Below, one piece after another: positions 31,868 to 44,249 of a DNA stretch of 64,000 bases. The stretch's first letter is position 1; every line of letters begins with the position of its first letter. The stretch comes from Larus michahellis. Its lineage: Eukaryota; Chordata; Aves; Charadriiformes; Laridae. Under the pieces are notes generated by a model. That model was not told where the DNA came from. It searched no databases and saw nothing but the letters and a program-made list of their open reading frames with translations. The stretch is taken from the NCBI RefSeq assembly GCF_964199755.1, contig NC_133898.1, forward strand, positions 105,824,847 to 105,888,846. Reading direction: 5' to 3'. The position numbers and the translations under genes were made by a program.

Positions 31868-31979
31868 GTTTGAAAGAGGCACAAAACAATGGCAGACTGC
31901 CCCATGCAGTGCCTCACTTGGATGTTTGAAAGAGGCACAAAACAATGGCAGACTGCCCCATGCAGTGCCTCACTTGGAT
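31868..31979. repeat. Exact 56-bp tandem duplication of the 7SK 3' end
   Basis: Units 31868-31923 and 31924-31979 are identical. Each contains, on the minus strand, the last stem-loop of 7SK (GAGGCACTGCATGGGGCAG... to GCCATTGTTTT) plus about 16 bp of downstream flank. The right-hand unit is continuous with the rest of 7SK; the left-hand unit is an extra copy just past the terminator. Confidence 0.95.
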
Positions 31980-32267
31980 GTGTCTGCAGTCTTGGAAGCT
32001 TGACTACCCTACGTTCTCCTACAAATGGACCTTGAGCTTGTTTGGAGGTTCTAGCAGGGGAGCGCAGCTACCGTATACCCTTGACCGATGAACGGTACGT
32101 CTCTATCGGGGAAGGTCGTCCTCTTCGACCGAGCGCGCAGCTTCGGGAGGGACGCACATGGATCGGTGAGGGAGGAAGGGGACACCCGCCTAGCCAGCCA
32201 GATCAGCCGAATCAACCCTGGCGATCAATGGGGTGACAGATGTCGCAGCCAGATCGCCCTCACATCC
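31939..32267 (-). ncRNA. RN7SK: 7SK small nuclear RNA
   Basis: The minus strand starts GGATGTGAGGGCGATCTGGC, the diagnostic 7SK 5' end. It continues with GATC-containing HEXIM-binding segments of stem-loop 1 (near 32180-32256), CCCTCCCGAAGCTGCGCGC, GGTCAAGGGTATACGGTAGC and GAACCTCCAAACAAGCTC, and ends in a 3' hairpin followed by TTTT (31942-31939). The length of about 329 nt matches the roughly 331 nt of human 7SK. 7SK RNA scaffolds HEXIM, LARP7 and MEPCE and holds P-TEFb inactive, controlling RNA polymerase II pause release. Upstream TATA, PSE and a ZNF143-type element indicate a functional Pol III gene rather than one of the many dispersed pseudogenes. Its place between CILK1 and the GSTA cluster is the same as in human. 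Confidence 0.96.
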
Positions 32268-32290
32268 GAAAAATGTACCCGGCCGCGACG

Positions 32291-32298
32291 GTATATAA
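32291..32298 (-). promoter_or_regulatory. 7SK TATA box
   Basis: TTATATAC on the minus strand lies 24-31 bp upstream of the 7SK start, the expected place for a type-3 Pol III promoter. Confidence 0.9.
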
Positions 32299-32313
32299 GG
32301 CTCAGAAATCTGA

Positions 32314-32331
32314 CCACCTTGCCCTCATGAC
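32314..32331 (-). promoter_or_regulatory. 7SK proximal sequence element (PSE)
   Basis: GTCATGAGGGCAAGGTGG on the minus strand lies 47-64 bp upstream of the start. It aligns with the human 7SK PSE as I remember it at roughly two thirds of positions. It is the SNAPc binding site of snRNA-type promoters. Confidence 0.7.
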
Positions 32332-32451
32332 GACACGGCCGAGGCTGAAAATGCGGTGACAGCCGCTGCGGAATCACTGTGTGCGATGACAAAGCGTTTC
32401 GGAATAAAAGAGATAAACATTTCTTACCGTTTATTTTGGCGTTCTATGTTC

Positions 32452-32478
32452 CTCCCAGAAGCCTTTGCGAAATATGCA
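32452..32478. promoter_or_regulatory. 7SK distal element: ZNF143/Staf site plus octamer-like motif
   Basis: CTCCCAGAAGCCTTTGCG (plus, 32452-32469) is a good Staf/ZNF143 site. AATATGCAG directly beside it is a weak octamer-like sequence. The block is 185-211 bp upstream of 7SK, the normal position of the distal sequence element, and paired SPH and octamer sites are typical there. Confidence 0.65.
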
Positions 32479-32479
32479 G

Positions 32480-33120
32480 AGTAGGGGCTTCCTATTGGTG
32501 AGTGTCCCGCTTCGTCACCGCCTCGTAGCGCTGAGGCGGGAGGTGGGGCCGTGACGAGCTGGCGACCGTGGCTGCTGGCGCGGCTGGCGGGTGTTCCTCG
32601 GCCCGGCCCGGCCCGGCCCAGCAGCCATCCACGGACCGGTGGTGGCCCGCCGGGGTCTGCGGGGGGAAGCGCTGCTGCCTCGCCAGTGAAAAGCCGTGTT
32701 TGTTTCTTTGCTTATTATTATTCGCGTTCTGTGCGGTGTGTGACTAACGGGGGTTTCCGTGATTTCTCCCATCGCCACCCGGGTGTCCTCTGGCTCGGGG
32801 CGGCGGGGGTGGGTGCCGTGCTGGGTTCAGTTGGCCACTCGGGTGTCTGGTGGGGACCTCCCTGGTCACCCCTGCAATTAACCAGCGTTCGTACAGAAGT
32901 GCGTACGCCAGCCTTGCTCATCTCTCGCGTGGGAGCTCGCTCCGTCCTGCTCTTTGCCTCCAAGCCCTCCCCTCGCCGCCAGCTTATCAGCGTGGTGGCC
33001 TCCCGCTTAATAGCACGAACTGCTCTTCATCTCCTGTCTACAAAGAACTTCTCGCGAATGGAAGGGGTTGGAGATGGTGGCCTGGGAGGCTGCTGCCGGC
33101 CATACGCTGTGTAGGGGACT
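32480..33120. promoter_or_regulatory. CpG-rich region behind the 7SK promoter
   Basis: GC- and CpG-rich sequence begins right behind the 7SK distal element, with an inverted CCAAT box (ATTGG, about 32494) and a CCCGG-repeat tract near 32600-32620. It could be an open-chromatin extension of the 7SK promoter or a separate plus-strand promoter for a non-coding RNA or a GSTA leader exon. No coding exon is recognised. Long open frames here follow from base composition. Confidence 0.5.
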
Positions 33121-33229
33121 TTGGCCCCTGGTTGGTGTTACCTGATGAAAGATATTACATAGACAAGAGCAGTCGCTGTTGGGCTGAGGGCTGCTGAGCC
33201 CAAGCAGTGAAAACAATGCCCATACTCGG

Positions 33230-33750
33230 TACTGGTGAGGCCCCACCTCAAGTACTGTGTCCAGTTTTGGGCCCCTTACCACAAAAAAGACATTGAGGTG
33301 CTGGAGCAGGTTCAGAGAAGGGCAACGAAGCTGGTGAGGGGTCTGGAAAACAAGTCGTCTGAGGAGCGGCTGAGGGAGCTGGGGTTGTTTAGCCTGGAGA
33401 AAAGGAGGGTGAGGGGAGATCTTATCGCTCTCTACAACTACCTGAAAGGAGGCTGTAGCGAGGTGGGGGTCGGTCTCTTCCCCAAGTAACAGGCAATAGG
33501 ACAAGAGGAAACGGCCTTAAGTTGCACCGAGGGAGGTTTAGACTGGATATTAGGAAAAATTTCTTCACCAGAAGGGTTATCAAACACTGGAACAGGCTGC
33601 CCAGGGAAGTGGTGGAATCACCATCCCTGGAGGTATTGAAAAGACAGGTAGACGTGGTGCTTAGCGACTTGGTTTAGTGATGGTTTTTGTCAGTTTAAGG
33701 TCGATGGTTGGACTTGATCTGAAGGGTCTCTTCCAACCAAGACAATTCTG
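33230..33750 (+). mobile_element. CR1 LINE fragment
   Basis: Plus-strand CR1 3' sequence: CTCAAGTACTGTGTCCAG, then a frame with [15 protein letters not shown] and [10 protein letters not shown], the CCCAGGGAAGTGGTGGAATC segment and a 3' end near TTCCAACCAAGACAATTCTG. It is 5'-truncated. Confidence 0.9.
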
Positions 33751-35806
33751 TTATCCACAGGTCATGCCAGGTGTGTGCCCTTTTCACCAGTGTTCTTCTG
33801 ATCTATGTGGCTAGCACGGGAGCGATGACTTCTTGCACAGATACTCATGTTCCCTCTTCCCCTCTGTTAGTCCAAGTGGTCTTCGTAAATCACAACAAGG
33901 GAGTAAATTCACATCCCTTTTTTCCCCAAGTCCCTTTTGCTGTTGAGATATCAGGTTGAGGGCAACGACCAGCAACCTGCTGTTGCGGCTCCTGGCTGCA
34001 AATTGCCGTTTTCCCTGCTTTACTTGTGGTGAGAAGAGTGGGGAAGGGAGAAGCCCTTTGCCCATCCCCAGGGCACTCTCCTTCCATCACATTTCAGTTC
34101 ACAAGTTGGACTTTGTCTTCCAATATTGCATGGCAGGCTCAGTCTTAGGAGCCAGAACACTACAGCTTGCTTCAAAGCTTGTCGATCCCCCTGTAATTAC
34201 AAGATGAGCGTCCACCACATCTTTACCTTCCAGTTGCCTTTGCTCATTGATGTGTGCTTGGCAACAGTGACTTCCTTGTCTCCTGTGACATGTCAGTTGG
34301 CTTGCTAGGAGCACATCTTAGGGAGGTGCACTGAACAAAAGTGACTCTTCTGTTTCTTTAACTTTTTTTATTTTCTTAATTTTAAAAATAATTCTTTAAT
34401 TTTTTTAAACTTCAAGTTAAAAGTCACCTTTGGCTTTTTTTTTTTCTTCTGTGAATTTAGCTGTATTACAAGCAACTCCCATTTCATTCTGTTCTTTCAC
34501 AAAGTTCACACTGATACTTTCTGTTAGTCTTTTTTTCTTCCTCTTCAGTCTTTTTATTAGCAGTATAGACACTGCTCAGCAATGTTTGAGTTCCCAGTGA
34601 CTTTCTAAGAAGAAACAGAGGCCCCTAAACAGGCATGAAGGGCCGAATAACCTGGCTCGTTTCAATTCCTGTGTTCAGATGCAGTCTTGTATTTTGTGTT
34701 CTATTTTCGTGCCTGTTGGCTAACAAGCGGATCGCTCGCCTCGCATGTGCTCAAAGTCTTTCAAAGGTGGTGGTTTGGTTTTTTTCCCCCCCTCCGCTTA
34801 TGAAGGAGCTTTTGCAACACTGAGAACTGGAGGTTATTGTTTGCGTGCCAACAGGCTCTTTTCCAGGATTACGTGAGTTGTGGATTGGCATGACAAGAAA
34901 TCTCCCTACAGAGGGAAAACAGCAAGGAGCTGCTATTATGGAATTCTGCATATGAAATGCCAGTATGATGAAATTTGATGCTCCCCTGGTTTATGGCTTT
35001 ACAGTGGAATCCAATTCCTGCTGAGACCTAAACACTAATCTATTCAAAAAATAACAATTAATAGCCTTGTTTATGAAGCCGTTCAAGAACTAAATGCTGC
35101 TTGCAAAGCATGGTGTGTTTGATCAACTGAAAAGTCTATAAAGGTTTGCTTAGCAATGGGGTTTATTAATAGAAAGATATGCGACCAGTAGAAGCATAAG
35201 TAGCGCAGCAGTCTGAATCTTTGTATTTTAATCTGGATTATTACAGAAGAATCTGGTCATTCTTTTGAAGTTTCTACTGAGTCTGGATCACATATTTACC
35301 CTGGATCACCACAGCTAGAACAAAAAGTGAGAGACTTTGAAAATACGTTCTCATTCTTCACTAAATATACGTAGAATTAATGTTTAGATACCTTTGGCAT
35401 TCTTTGATAAAAGGACAGCCAGATTTGAAAAGCCTGTCTACTGCCTCTCTCCCCTTTGATCAAAACTTGGCTTTCAGTGGTGATTGAGTAACTTTAGTGC
35501 TAAAACTTACTTTTTTTTAAAAAGTTTTAAGGATTTCCTTAGTGGTGACTATTTTTTTTTCTGTTATCTCCTACTCAGCAACTTCATGCTTACTTTTCCT
35601 GAATTCCCAGGAAATGAAAAGACTATGAAATGCTGTGATTTGACTTTGCAGCAGTAAAACCAAATCAGTTCAGACTGAAACATTTCTGAAATGTTTAGTC
35701 AGAAATTAACAAATTTTTGTCATGTGAGTTACCTGTGAACCATTATTCCAGCTGACATCAGATTTTTCTATCATTATTAACTTTATATCTTTCATAACTA
35801 TTTTAG
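33751..35806. other. Spacer upstream of the first GSTA gene
   Basis: No exon or recognised repeat. A TATAAAG at 35137-35143 followed by the HNF1-like GTTTATTAATAG (about 35160) could mark a promoter and non-coding leader exon of the GSTA gene, which enters its first coding exon through an acceptor at 35806. The evidence is weak and composition alone could give it. Confidence 0.3.
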
Positions 35807-35826
35807 GTAACTGGAAGTTTGAAGTC

Positions 35827-38800
35827 ATGGCTGGAAAACCGAAACTTTACTACTTTGATGGAAGAGGCAAGATGGAGTCGATTCGCTGGTTGTTAGCTGC
35901 AGCTGGGGTCGAGGTTTGTTTTAGGGTTTTTAATTTTAAGCTGCACTTTGGTAAACTTGTCTTTGAGGCAGATGACAGGTTATTAACGAAAAAAGAAAGG
36001 ACATCCCAGGATGCAATAATAAATGAGCATTGGCTATTCAGTGCAATTAAACACTCTTACTTTAGCTAGAGAAAAGTATGGCTTCAAGTTACATGTCTTC
36101 TGAGCAATGACACTGTAAACCAGTTTCTTGCTTAATGCAAGCATGCGTAATGCTTAATTAAGCATTCGATTACTGACCCAGAGCTGCTCTGCTGAATGAT
36201 AGATGCATTCCTGGCGTAACAAGTGTTGTCTGTGCCAAGTAAAACAGCAATGAATTTGCTTTCTCTAGTCTTTCTGTTTTCAGTTGGATGCTCACACAGG
36301 TTCTTATTTCATCTTTCACTCCACTGGCTGCATCCTTCACAATAAGCTATAACACAATATATTTTGTCTTAATTGCATCATTTAGATGAGACGTAACAGG
36401 GCGAAGTGAGCAAACTGACCTACATGTGTTGGGAAGTTAGAAATCTCAGAGCAGGAAGAAAAATATTTGGATAAACCAGAGAAGCAAGACATCACTCTTT
36501 TTTTTTTTTATGAAATATAAATTACTAATTCATTCTCTGTGTGTCTTAGTGATAAAGTGATAATTCAGTTTGAGGACAAAAAGGACAAGTGGTTGCTCCA
36601 AGTGTCCTCTTTTATAGAATCATAGAATCATAAAATAGTTTGGGTTGGAAGGGACCTTTAAAGGTCATCTAGTCCAACCCCTTGCAGTGAACAGGGACAT
36701 CTTCAACTAGATCAGGTTGCTCAGAGCCCCGTCCAACCTGATCTTGAATGCTTCCAGGGATGGGGCATCTGCCACCTCTCTGGGAAGCCTCTTCCAGTGT
36801 CTCACCACCCTCATTGTAAAACATTTCTCCCTTATATCTAGTCTAAATCTTCCCTCTTTTAGTTTAAAACCATTGCCCCTTGTCCTATCACAACAGGCCC
36901 TGCAAAAAGTTTGTCCCCATCTTTCCTGTAGGCCCCCTTTAAGTACTGAAAGGCCACAATAAGGTCTCCCCAGAGCCTTCTCTTCTCCAGGCTGAACAAC
37001 CCCAACTCTCTCAGCCTGTCCTCGTGGCAGAGGTGCTCCAGCCCTCTGATCATTTTTGTGGCCCTCCTCTGGACCCGCTCCGACAGGTTCATGTCCTTCT
37101 TGTGTGAGGGCTCCAGAGCTGGACTCAGTATTCCAGGCAGTTCTGTATCTTTTTGTTTCTTGTCTAGTGAATAAGTTAATCTTTAGGTGTCCTAAACATG
37201 CTTCTGTACTAAACTTCCCACTGGGCACAATACTTTTACATTATTTTGTAAAAGCTTTGTTTTAACTTTCTAAGAATTTGTTCCTGTCTAGCTCCCAAAT
37301 CACAATATCCCACAGCCGAGACTTTTTCCACATACCAGAAAGCATTTTAAGGACAGCCTAATCTGTATTGTCGACTGTCTCACATTAAATTGCCTGTGCA
37401 ATACCAAACAAACCATCCTCACTCCAGTTCTTATTGCCTGATTTTCTGCTAGCGTTGCCTTTAGCAGCATTTGTCAAATATGACAGTCCAAGAGGTTTTG
37501 TCCTTCGTATTTTCTCCCTTAAGAGCCATATCTGGCATGGAAGGAACTATGATGTATATTCTCTTCCTTTTATGATGTTTAAAAAAATTATCTGTTCTAG
37601 AAATGTGAAAAAACACTCATTTCCTCTTCTCCCTCGTTCTTTTTTGTCAGTTTGAAGAAGAGTTTTTGGAAACCCGAGAGCAGTATGAGAAACTCCTGCA
37701 AGGTAAGTCCAAGTGAAACCTCAAGAAAAGTGTGACCAGACTTTACTTAGTCTCAGAGAAGATGCGTGAAGAGAAGACTTTGAAGGCTGTGTGGGACTTG
37801 CTTTCCACACAGCAGAGAGGGGAGTAAAACTGAGAGCTGTGAACAGCTGCAGAGGCAGATTTTTTTCCCATATGTGGGCACATGCAATTGAAAAGTGGAT
37901 GTCTCTCCAACCCAGAGTTTCCCAGGCCTCTGGGTTGTTGTGTTCTCCGTTTATCTACGTGTCCCACCCGGTCCCACAAACTTACCCTGAGCTTCACTAA
38001 CTTGAAAAAGCATATCCTAAAACTTCATTGAATGTCCTGATTTAGCTTAAGATACTGGTTATAAGAGAGGAATTTTGGAATCTGACATTTGCTTCAACTG
38101 TGTTTTAAATAATGGAACGTAATTTTTAAAATTTATTTAGAATTAGACACTTTTTATTCAGTTTGTATGTTTAGTGTGATTGTCTCCACTGTAATTCAGT
38201 TTCAGCATAAAAGCTGCTGTACACAGTCCTGACTGCAATTTCAGTGAAATTTTTTTAAAGCAAGGATGTTAATCCACAATAATTGTGTTCTGCAGTTTGT
38301 CTGCACCACTGTAATTTGTTGTTTGCATGGAAGAACTCCAGTTTAATATAATGACTACCCACAGCAAGCTCACGATAAAAGTAATGATCTTCGGAAGACA
38401 AGAAGAAATCTCCAAGACGTGGAGTTACTAGAGCCAGTGGAATAATGTGTGGCTTTCCCTTTAGATGGATCCCTGCTATTTCAGCAGGTGCCCATGGTGG
38501 AGATCGATGGGATGAAGATGGTGCAGACCAGAGCCATCCTCAGCTACATAGCAGCAAAGTACAACCTCTACGGGAAGGACCTGAAGGAGAGAGCCCTGTA
38601 CTGTAACAGTATTACTACTTGTGAATTTATTATAGTAGCTCAGATCCATCTAGAACTAATTGCACACTTGCACACCCAGAGAATCACCTGTGTGCCTCAG
38701 TGACACACAACTTGCAGAGAGCCTGACAGGCCACAGTTAGATGCAAGCCAACGGTTTTGCTCTAATTCGATTTTTTTTACATAAAATTATTTGAGGCAGA

Positions 38801-41800
38801 GGTTTATTGTGCTTGAGTAAAAGATTAATACAGGTTGTCACAAGTATTCGAGAGGTGACTGACATACAAATGTTGAACTACTTTTGTAAACAGAAAGCTT
38901 TTTGGAAAGCAATGGTTAATTTTTAACTTTTGACTGCAAAATTAGATCTGTGGTTGATGTTGTCTATGATTGCATGATGCTTCACAGCACTGTAAAAAGT
39001 GCATGGTTTAGGTCTTTGGGAGTTGGCGAAGGAACAGCTAAGGGCTGTTGTAAAAACTTCAGGTATCATGTGAAATTAAATCCAGGTCTTGATGTTGTGT
39101 CTATGTGAGGGAAGAAAGTATGATTTGGCTATCTCAATATGGAGCCTTTAAATGTCCGTTTCCTATTGTTTTTTCAAAAGAAGAAAAACTAAAGGTCAAC
39201 TAGTAAAGCATCTAACTTTCATAGACACTTCACAATAAACTGCCATTAAACGGTGTGAATGGTTGGATGAATTGGCTGAAGGAGGTTCAGGGAAGTAAGA
39301 AACAGAATGAATGTTCAGACAGGAGCCTCAGTCGTAGCTTATCAACTTCTTTATGTAGTTAACAAGCCATCACGTCCTGCAGCTTGCATTCCTGGCATAC
39401 CTCCTTCTTCAAACAGAGTTCTATTCCATCGAGTTTTAGAGTTAGCCTGAAGCCTATTCCTGCTGTTTTACCAGCAAACATACATGAAGTATATTTGTTG
39501 ATTTGTTCTTGGGCAGGGGGAAGGAAGAACGAGTGTTTCGAGGAAGGCTTGCTGTGATTAGCTCCAGGTCTAAGTCCTTTGGATAGCTGGTCTTGTAGAG
39601 TGTGGAAGTGCAGTTTTGGAAGACTGGATAGATGCAGGCAAGACGCTGGTGTACATTAAGGCTTGCAGGAATATCTGATAGCTTCTTATTGCACGTATCA
39701 TGTTTAATTCTTACAGAGGCTTTTTTGAGAAGCTGTTGCCTGACAACAAAAACTATGGTTAGTTTTATTGCACAGCAGAAACTCAAATCTCTGACGACAT
39801 AGGATGGTTAGAAGACTTTGATAGACTATTTTACCAGATATTTTAATCATATTCATGAGGACTTAATTTAAATTTGAGTCTTGTCTACAGTACAAAACCT
39901 GCTGTCAGAGTTCTGGAAAAATGGGTAAAAGGGATGATCTGAAGAACTGCTGTACTAATAATTTACCTAAATGCAGAACCTGGTACACTTCAGGTTTCCA
40001 ACCGCATTATTAATCTGTTTGGCACCACTTGGAACTCAGGTGAAACCCTGGAGGTGGGATACATCCAGACAACTCAGCCAGTTGGGGAGGACTCTTCTTG
40101 GGGTGCTGAGCATTTCTTTGGTGATTCTGAAGTGATCTGTAACACCGAAGTTAAACTCTTTTAACCTCTGTACAATCCTGTTTAATCCTGCACAATGAGG
40201 CAAGTAAAGTGACAACAACACTACAAATATGAGTGAGCCTCACACTGTGATGTTTCTTTTTTAACTGCAAAAATAATTTTCATGAAGGGGGTGGGAAATT
40301 CAACTTTTACTATCACAACACAAATTAAGAAAACTTTGCTTATGAAGGTGCCTTCTTATTTAAGGTTTTTGTTTGCTTTGGTTTTAAGGATTGATATGTA
40401 TGTTGGAGGAACTGATGACCTTATGGGCTTCATTTTGATATTCCCATTCTTATCGGCTGAGGATAAAGAGAAACAACGTGCCTTTATAGTTGAAAAGGCA
40501 ACAAGCAGGTATTTCCCAGCATATGAAAAGGTGTGTAAGAGAATCATTTCCTTCCATTGTTCTGGAATGATAATAATGGGAATACTGGGTATTTTACCAA
40601 AAGCAGAAGAAACAGAAAGGTGTCAGTGCAGTACTTTAAACCAGTATTGTCCCAAAACTAGGTTCTTTACCCGGTGTGCAGGCCAATAATAAACAGAGAA
40701 GAGGTATTTCCAACTTTATTCCATTAATGCATAGAAATGGGGCGCTTGCCCCAAGGGAGCACACCTTAGTTTCAAAAATTTGCCTTTTTATACACTGATT
40801 ATCACATATTTCTCTATAATGAATGAAATATGGTTGGGGCTGTATAGATGACTTTTAGCAGCAGCAGGAGGTTCCTTGCTTGCTTCGATTACGTTACATT
40901 TTATTTTTCTAGTTAACATGGATTTTACTGCAACACCAGAACATCATACTGTCTGCAGGCCTGGAGAGATGAGAGGGAGGTCAGGGCAGTATGAGACAAG
41001 TTGGGGTGGGTTAAAGGCAGAAATTCCTAAGTGAGATTTCATTGTCTGAGCAGCATCAACATTCAGGCTGAAGAGTCCAAGTATCCCCCTTTGGCTTGAA
41101 AGTGTTATGAACCAGTGAACGTGTAAACATAGCTATATACAGTTAAAATAGCAACCTCCTGTTTTTAGGGGAAATGAAACTGTGTAATTTGCATTGTGAA
41201 GGCAATGCTGTTTTAGCACAGCTTTGGTCGGCTTTGTTTAACATTTTAAATACCTCTATGTGGTTTTTTTTTGAACCACAGTAATACACAGATATTACTG
41301 CTGTCTTCTAGTCTGAGTGGTCTGCTGCATAGGCCATACTGGAATCTTGGTGTTTCTCTAACTGATCCTTTGAGAGATAGAACCCAAGAGTGCTTTTAAT
41401 GCAAAATTGATGTACGCAAACAGGATGATCTGCCAGAAATAGCTGCTCTTCTGTTTTAAAGGCTAGAGGGAAGACAGTTTCCCACTTAAAAGACCAGCTC
41501 TCCTATAGATGGCTGTCAGAGTTCATTCTACCCTAGATGCCACTTGTTGCATCCTAGCCCCATTGCTTTAGGCTGATCACATCTCTTACATTCTTTATTT
41601 TCCCACTGAAGCTGTAACTACATACAGAAAAATTCAAGATTTATAAGGCTGGAAAGGACTGAATACCAAGGTGGCATCTAGCCCTGTAGTCCAGAATGCA
41701 GGGTTACCTAGGGCTATAGGAAGGAGGGATGGGTAAGAGAAGCCCTGGGATTCTAGATTGCCACCATGAGAACTGCTCATAGATATCCTATAAAATGATC

Positions 41801-42798
41801 AGTGACTGCAGGCACCAGGCCCGTATCCCCAGTTGCATGGGAGAGAAAGGTGAACAGAAGAGGGGGCAGTAACTATTGTCAAAGAAGGCGTGCCTATGCG
41901 TTTTGAAAACATCAACCTCAGCTGGCTATCCATATCTGAGCGTTTTCATTTATGACACTTCTAGGTTTTGAAAGACCATGGGCAGGACTTTCTTGTTGGC
42001 AACAATTTTAGCTGGGCAGATGTTCATCTTCTGGAAGCCATTTTAATGGTAGAAGAGAAGAAGTCAGATGTGCTCACAGGTTTTCCTCGGTTACAGGTAC
42101 CTTACACTAAAAATACACTCATATGGCTGGAAATGTGATAAATGATGTTTCAAAGTCTGTTGTGTGTAGATAATTCCACAAAACGAGCATTTGTCACTCC
42201 TCTTTCATTGTAGTCATGCTCTTCTTGCTCTAGGAAGAGCCTCATAACATGTTTCATCTAGAGAATCTATTAGTTTTTGGAGTAATCCCTGTACAGATCC
42301 AAAGAAGTCCACCCTCCCCTTTTCTTTCCCTTCCTCTCACCAGTTCTGTGATACCTTTAAAGAGAAGATATTTTCTGGATCCCAAGAAGTGATTGGAGTA
42401 GAGTACACATCTGAAATCACAGATAACTGTTTTCACTTCATCCCGTATCAATACAAGACAGAGGGCTGTTTTATTACTGTTTAAAATAACAAGGTTGGAA
42501 TGAGGGGCAGTAAGACTAATCCATGGCTAAAACTATTTCCTGTCTTGCCTCCACATACAACTTGTTAAAGGATGTTACACAAATCAGTAAAATTGTTTTT
42601 TCCTGTGTTACTTTCTATTCTTTAATTACCATGTACTTACTGTTTACCTTTTAGGCATTTAAAGCAAGGATAAGCAGCATCCCCACAATCAAGAAATTTC
42701 TACAGCCAGGAAGCCAGAGAAAACCTGTTCCTGACGATAAATACGTGGAGACTGTGAGGAGAGTTCTCCGCATGCTTTACGACATGAAAGCCAATTAG
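35827..42798 (+). CDS. GSTA3: Glutathione S-transferase class alpha (GSTA3/CL3-like), complete
   Basis: Six coding exons (35827-35913, 37651-37702, 38465-38597, 40389-40530, 41965-42096, 42655-42798; 87, 52, 133, 142, 132 and 144 nt) give 229 aa, the standard alpha-class architecture. It conjugates glutathione to electrophiles in the cytosol. Visible landmarks are catalytic Tyr9, the cis-Pro turn QVP at 54-56, Gln67-Thr68 binding the glutathione gamma-glutamyl group (QTRAIL), and the C-terminal helical domain ([17 protein letters not shown]). Residue 15 is Lys where many alpha GSTs have Arg. The coding exon's acceptor is at 35806, so 20 nt of 5' UTR precede the ATG. The body ([25 protein letters not shown]) resembles the chicken CL3/GSTA3 subunit as I remember it; the symbol is therefore tentative. 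A CR1 lies in its first intron, and AATAAA follows at 43420. Confidence 0.93.
36615..37135 (-). mobile_element. CR1 LINE fragment
   Basis: It starts on plus as AGAATCATAGAATCATAAAA and carries the minus-strand frame with [20 protein letters not shown] and [13 protein letters not shown]. The copy is 5'-truncated, about 520 bp, in the first intron of the GSTA gene and antisense to it. Confidence 0.92.
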
Positions 42799-43419
42799 TG
42801 TGCCTGGCTAAAACAACAGCTGTTGCTCGGTTTAAGAGAACTATCAGATTGCACATGTATAATTACACTTCAGAGAGAAGGTGAAGGGGTGTTCGAAAGG
42901 AGTTTCAATGGGCAGTATCTCGTGTTCTCTTCTATAAAATACAGTAGGCAGGTATCTTTTATACTGCTTCACTACTAGCCTATATTTTGCCTTCATTCTT
43001 CTTGAGATTTTTCTGGTAATTTTAAGCAAGTGAAATGGCAGGAAGCGTACTGTCTTCCTGGAGACTTTTTGGAAGAGTGAAAAAGAAAGAAATGTGAGTT
43101 GCTGATTGACAGCTTCAGCATGTTCTGCTACTTCTGAGGACTTCCTTCTGAAATCCAGATGAGATTTTTGTATGATGATTGCTTCCAATTCAGGGCTTTA
43201 TTGGTTTTAATATCACTGTAGACAAATGAAAGAAGTGTTCTTTAAAGAAAGTAGGAGGTGTTTCTCTTGCCAGTTCTATTGGACGTTCCTGACTTGTCTG
43301 AAATGTCAGCATTGTGCCTTTATAACTAAGCTGCACTTTAATGACTGAATTAGGAAACAAATTGACTGGCAAATGGCATTTTTGTGTAACTGCTTTATCT
43401 AGAATATCTTTTATAATCA

Positions 43420-43425
43420 AATAAA
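43420..43425 (+). terminator. Poly(A) signal of the complete GSTA gene
   Basis: AATAAA lies 622 bp after the stop codon and is followed by TTTTTATGTGGTCGTGTCATGTTGTG, a suitable GT-rich downstream element. Confidence 0.65.
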
Positions 43426-44249
43426 CTTTTTATGTGGTCGTGTCATGTTGTGTCATGAATGAAAGCTGAGGCTTGCAAACTTCATTTTTTCTTTTCTTGG
43501 AGGATAAATTCTTTATACTTGATATGAAGGGGATCCGTGTTAACCCATATGCCTCATGCAAAGGCATTCCATTTGCATTTTATAAACCAGAGAAGGGAGA
43601 TGTGAAGGAGAGGTAGTAAACCATCACACAAACCTGGTGGTATAATACCTGCCAAACTAAAGATGTTATTTCTTTTCCTTTTTTTTTTTTATTTTTAATC
43701 TCTGGTTTCAGCAGATGACTTGACAAAGGAATTTCAAATGTTTTTAATCACTTTGATAAATGGCACGCTTTGAAAAGCTGCTCTGTAGGATGTTATCTTG
43801 GGGTTTAATATCTGTTATTTATAGTTCTATATTGATGATATAGTTTACAAGAAAATACTTGTGCTCAATCCCTAATGGCATTGTTTAATTCCTCTGTTAG
43901 CTGTGGGTTGTGAAATAAGATGCTACTTGACCTTGGAATGCAGTGCGTACACTCGTCTGCTGTTTGATGAATGAGTTGCCCGCTTGAGAGCTCATCAATT
44001 TCCCCAGCTTCAGCACGACTGAAGTTCTTGGCACTACGAATACTTTTCCCTCATTGCCAGGAATACAAAGTTTGTACGCTGGCTTATCTGTCACCTGCCT
44101 TCCTAATGTCAATTGCAATTACAGTTTAGTCCTCGCTTTAATCTCAGATTGGTTTAATATGAAAATTTGGAAAACCCTGTAGTTGTTGATCTTAATTCCT
44201 TTGCTAAGTGAACTTTTTCTCCAAAATATGAGGAAACACCTTCCTAAAC
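43426..44249. other. Intergenic stretch after the complete GSTA gene
   Basis: No exon, RNA gene or repeat recognised; the T-run at 43680-43690 is simple sequence. Confidence 0.5.

Noticed and set aside
40680-41100. Possible LTR-like sequence in a GSTA intron
   Set aside because: Some LTR flavour but no paired ends or target-site duplication could be found.
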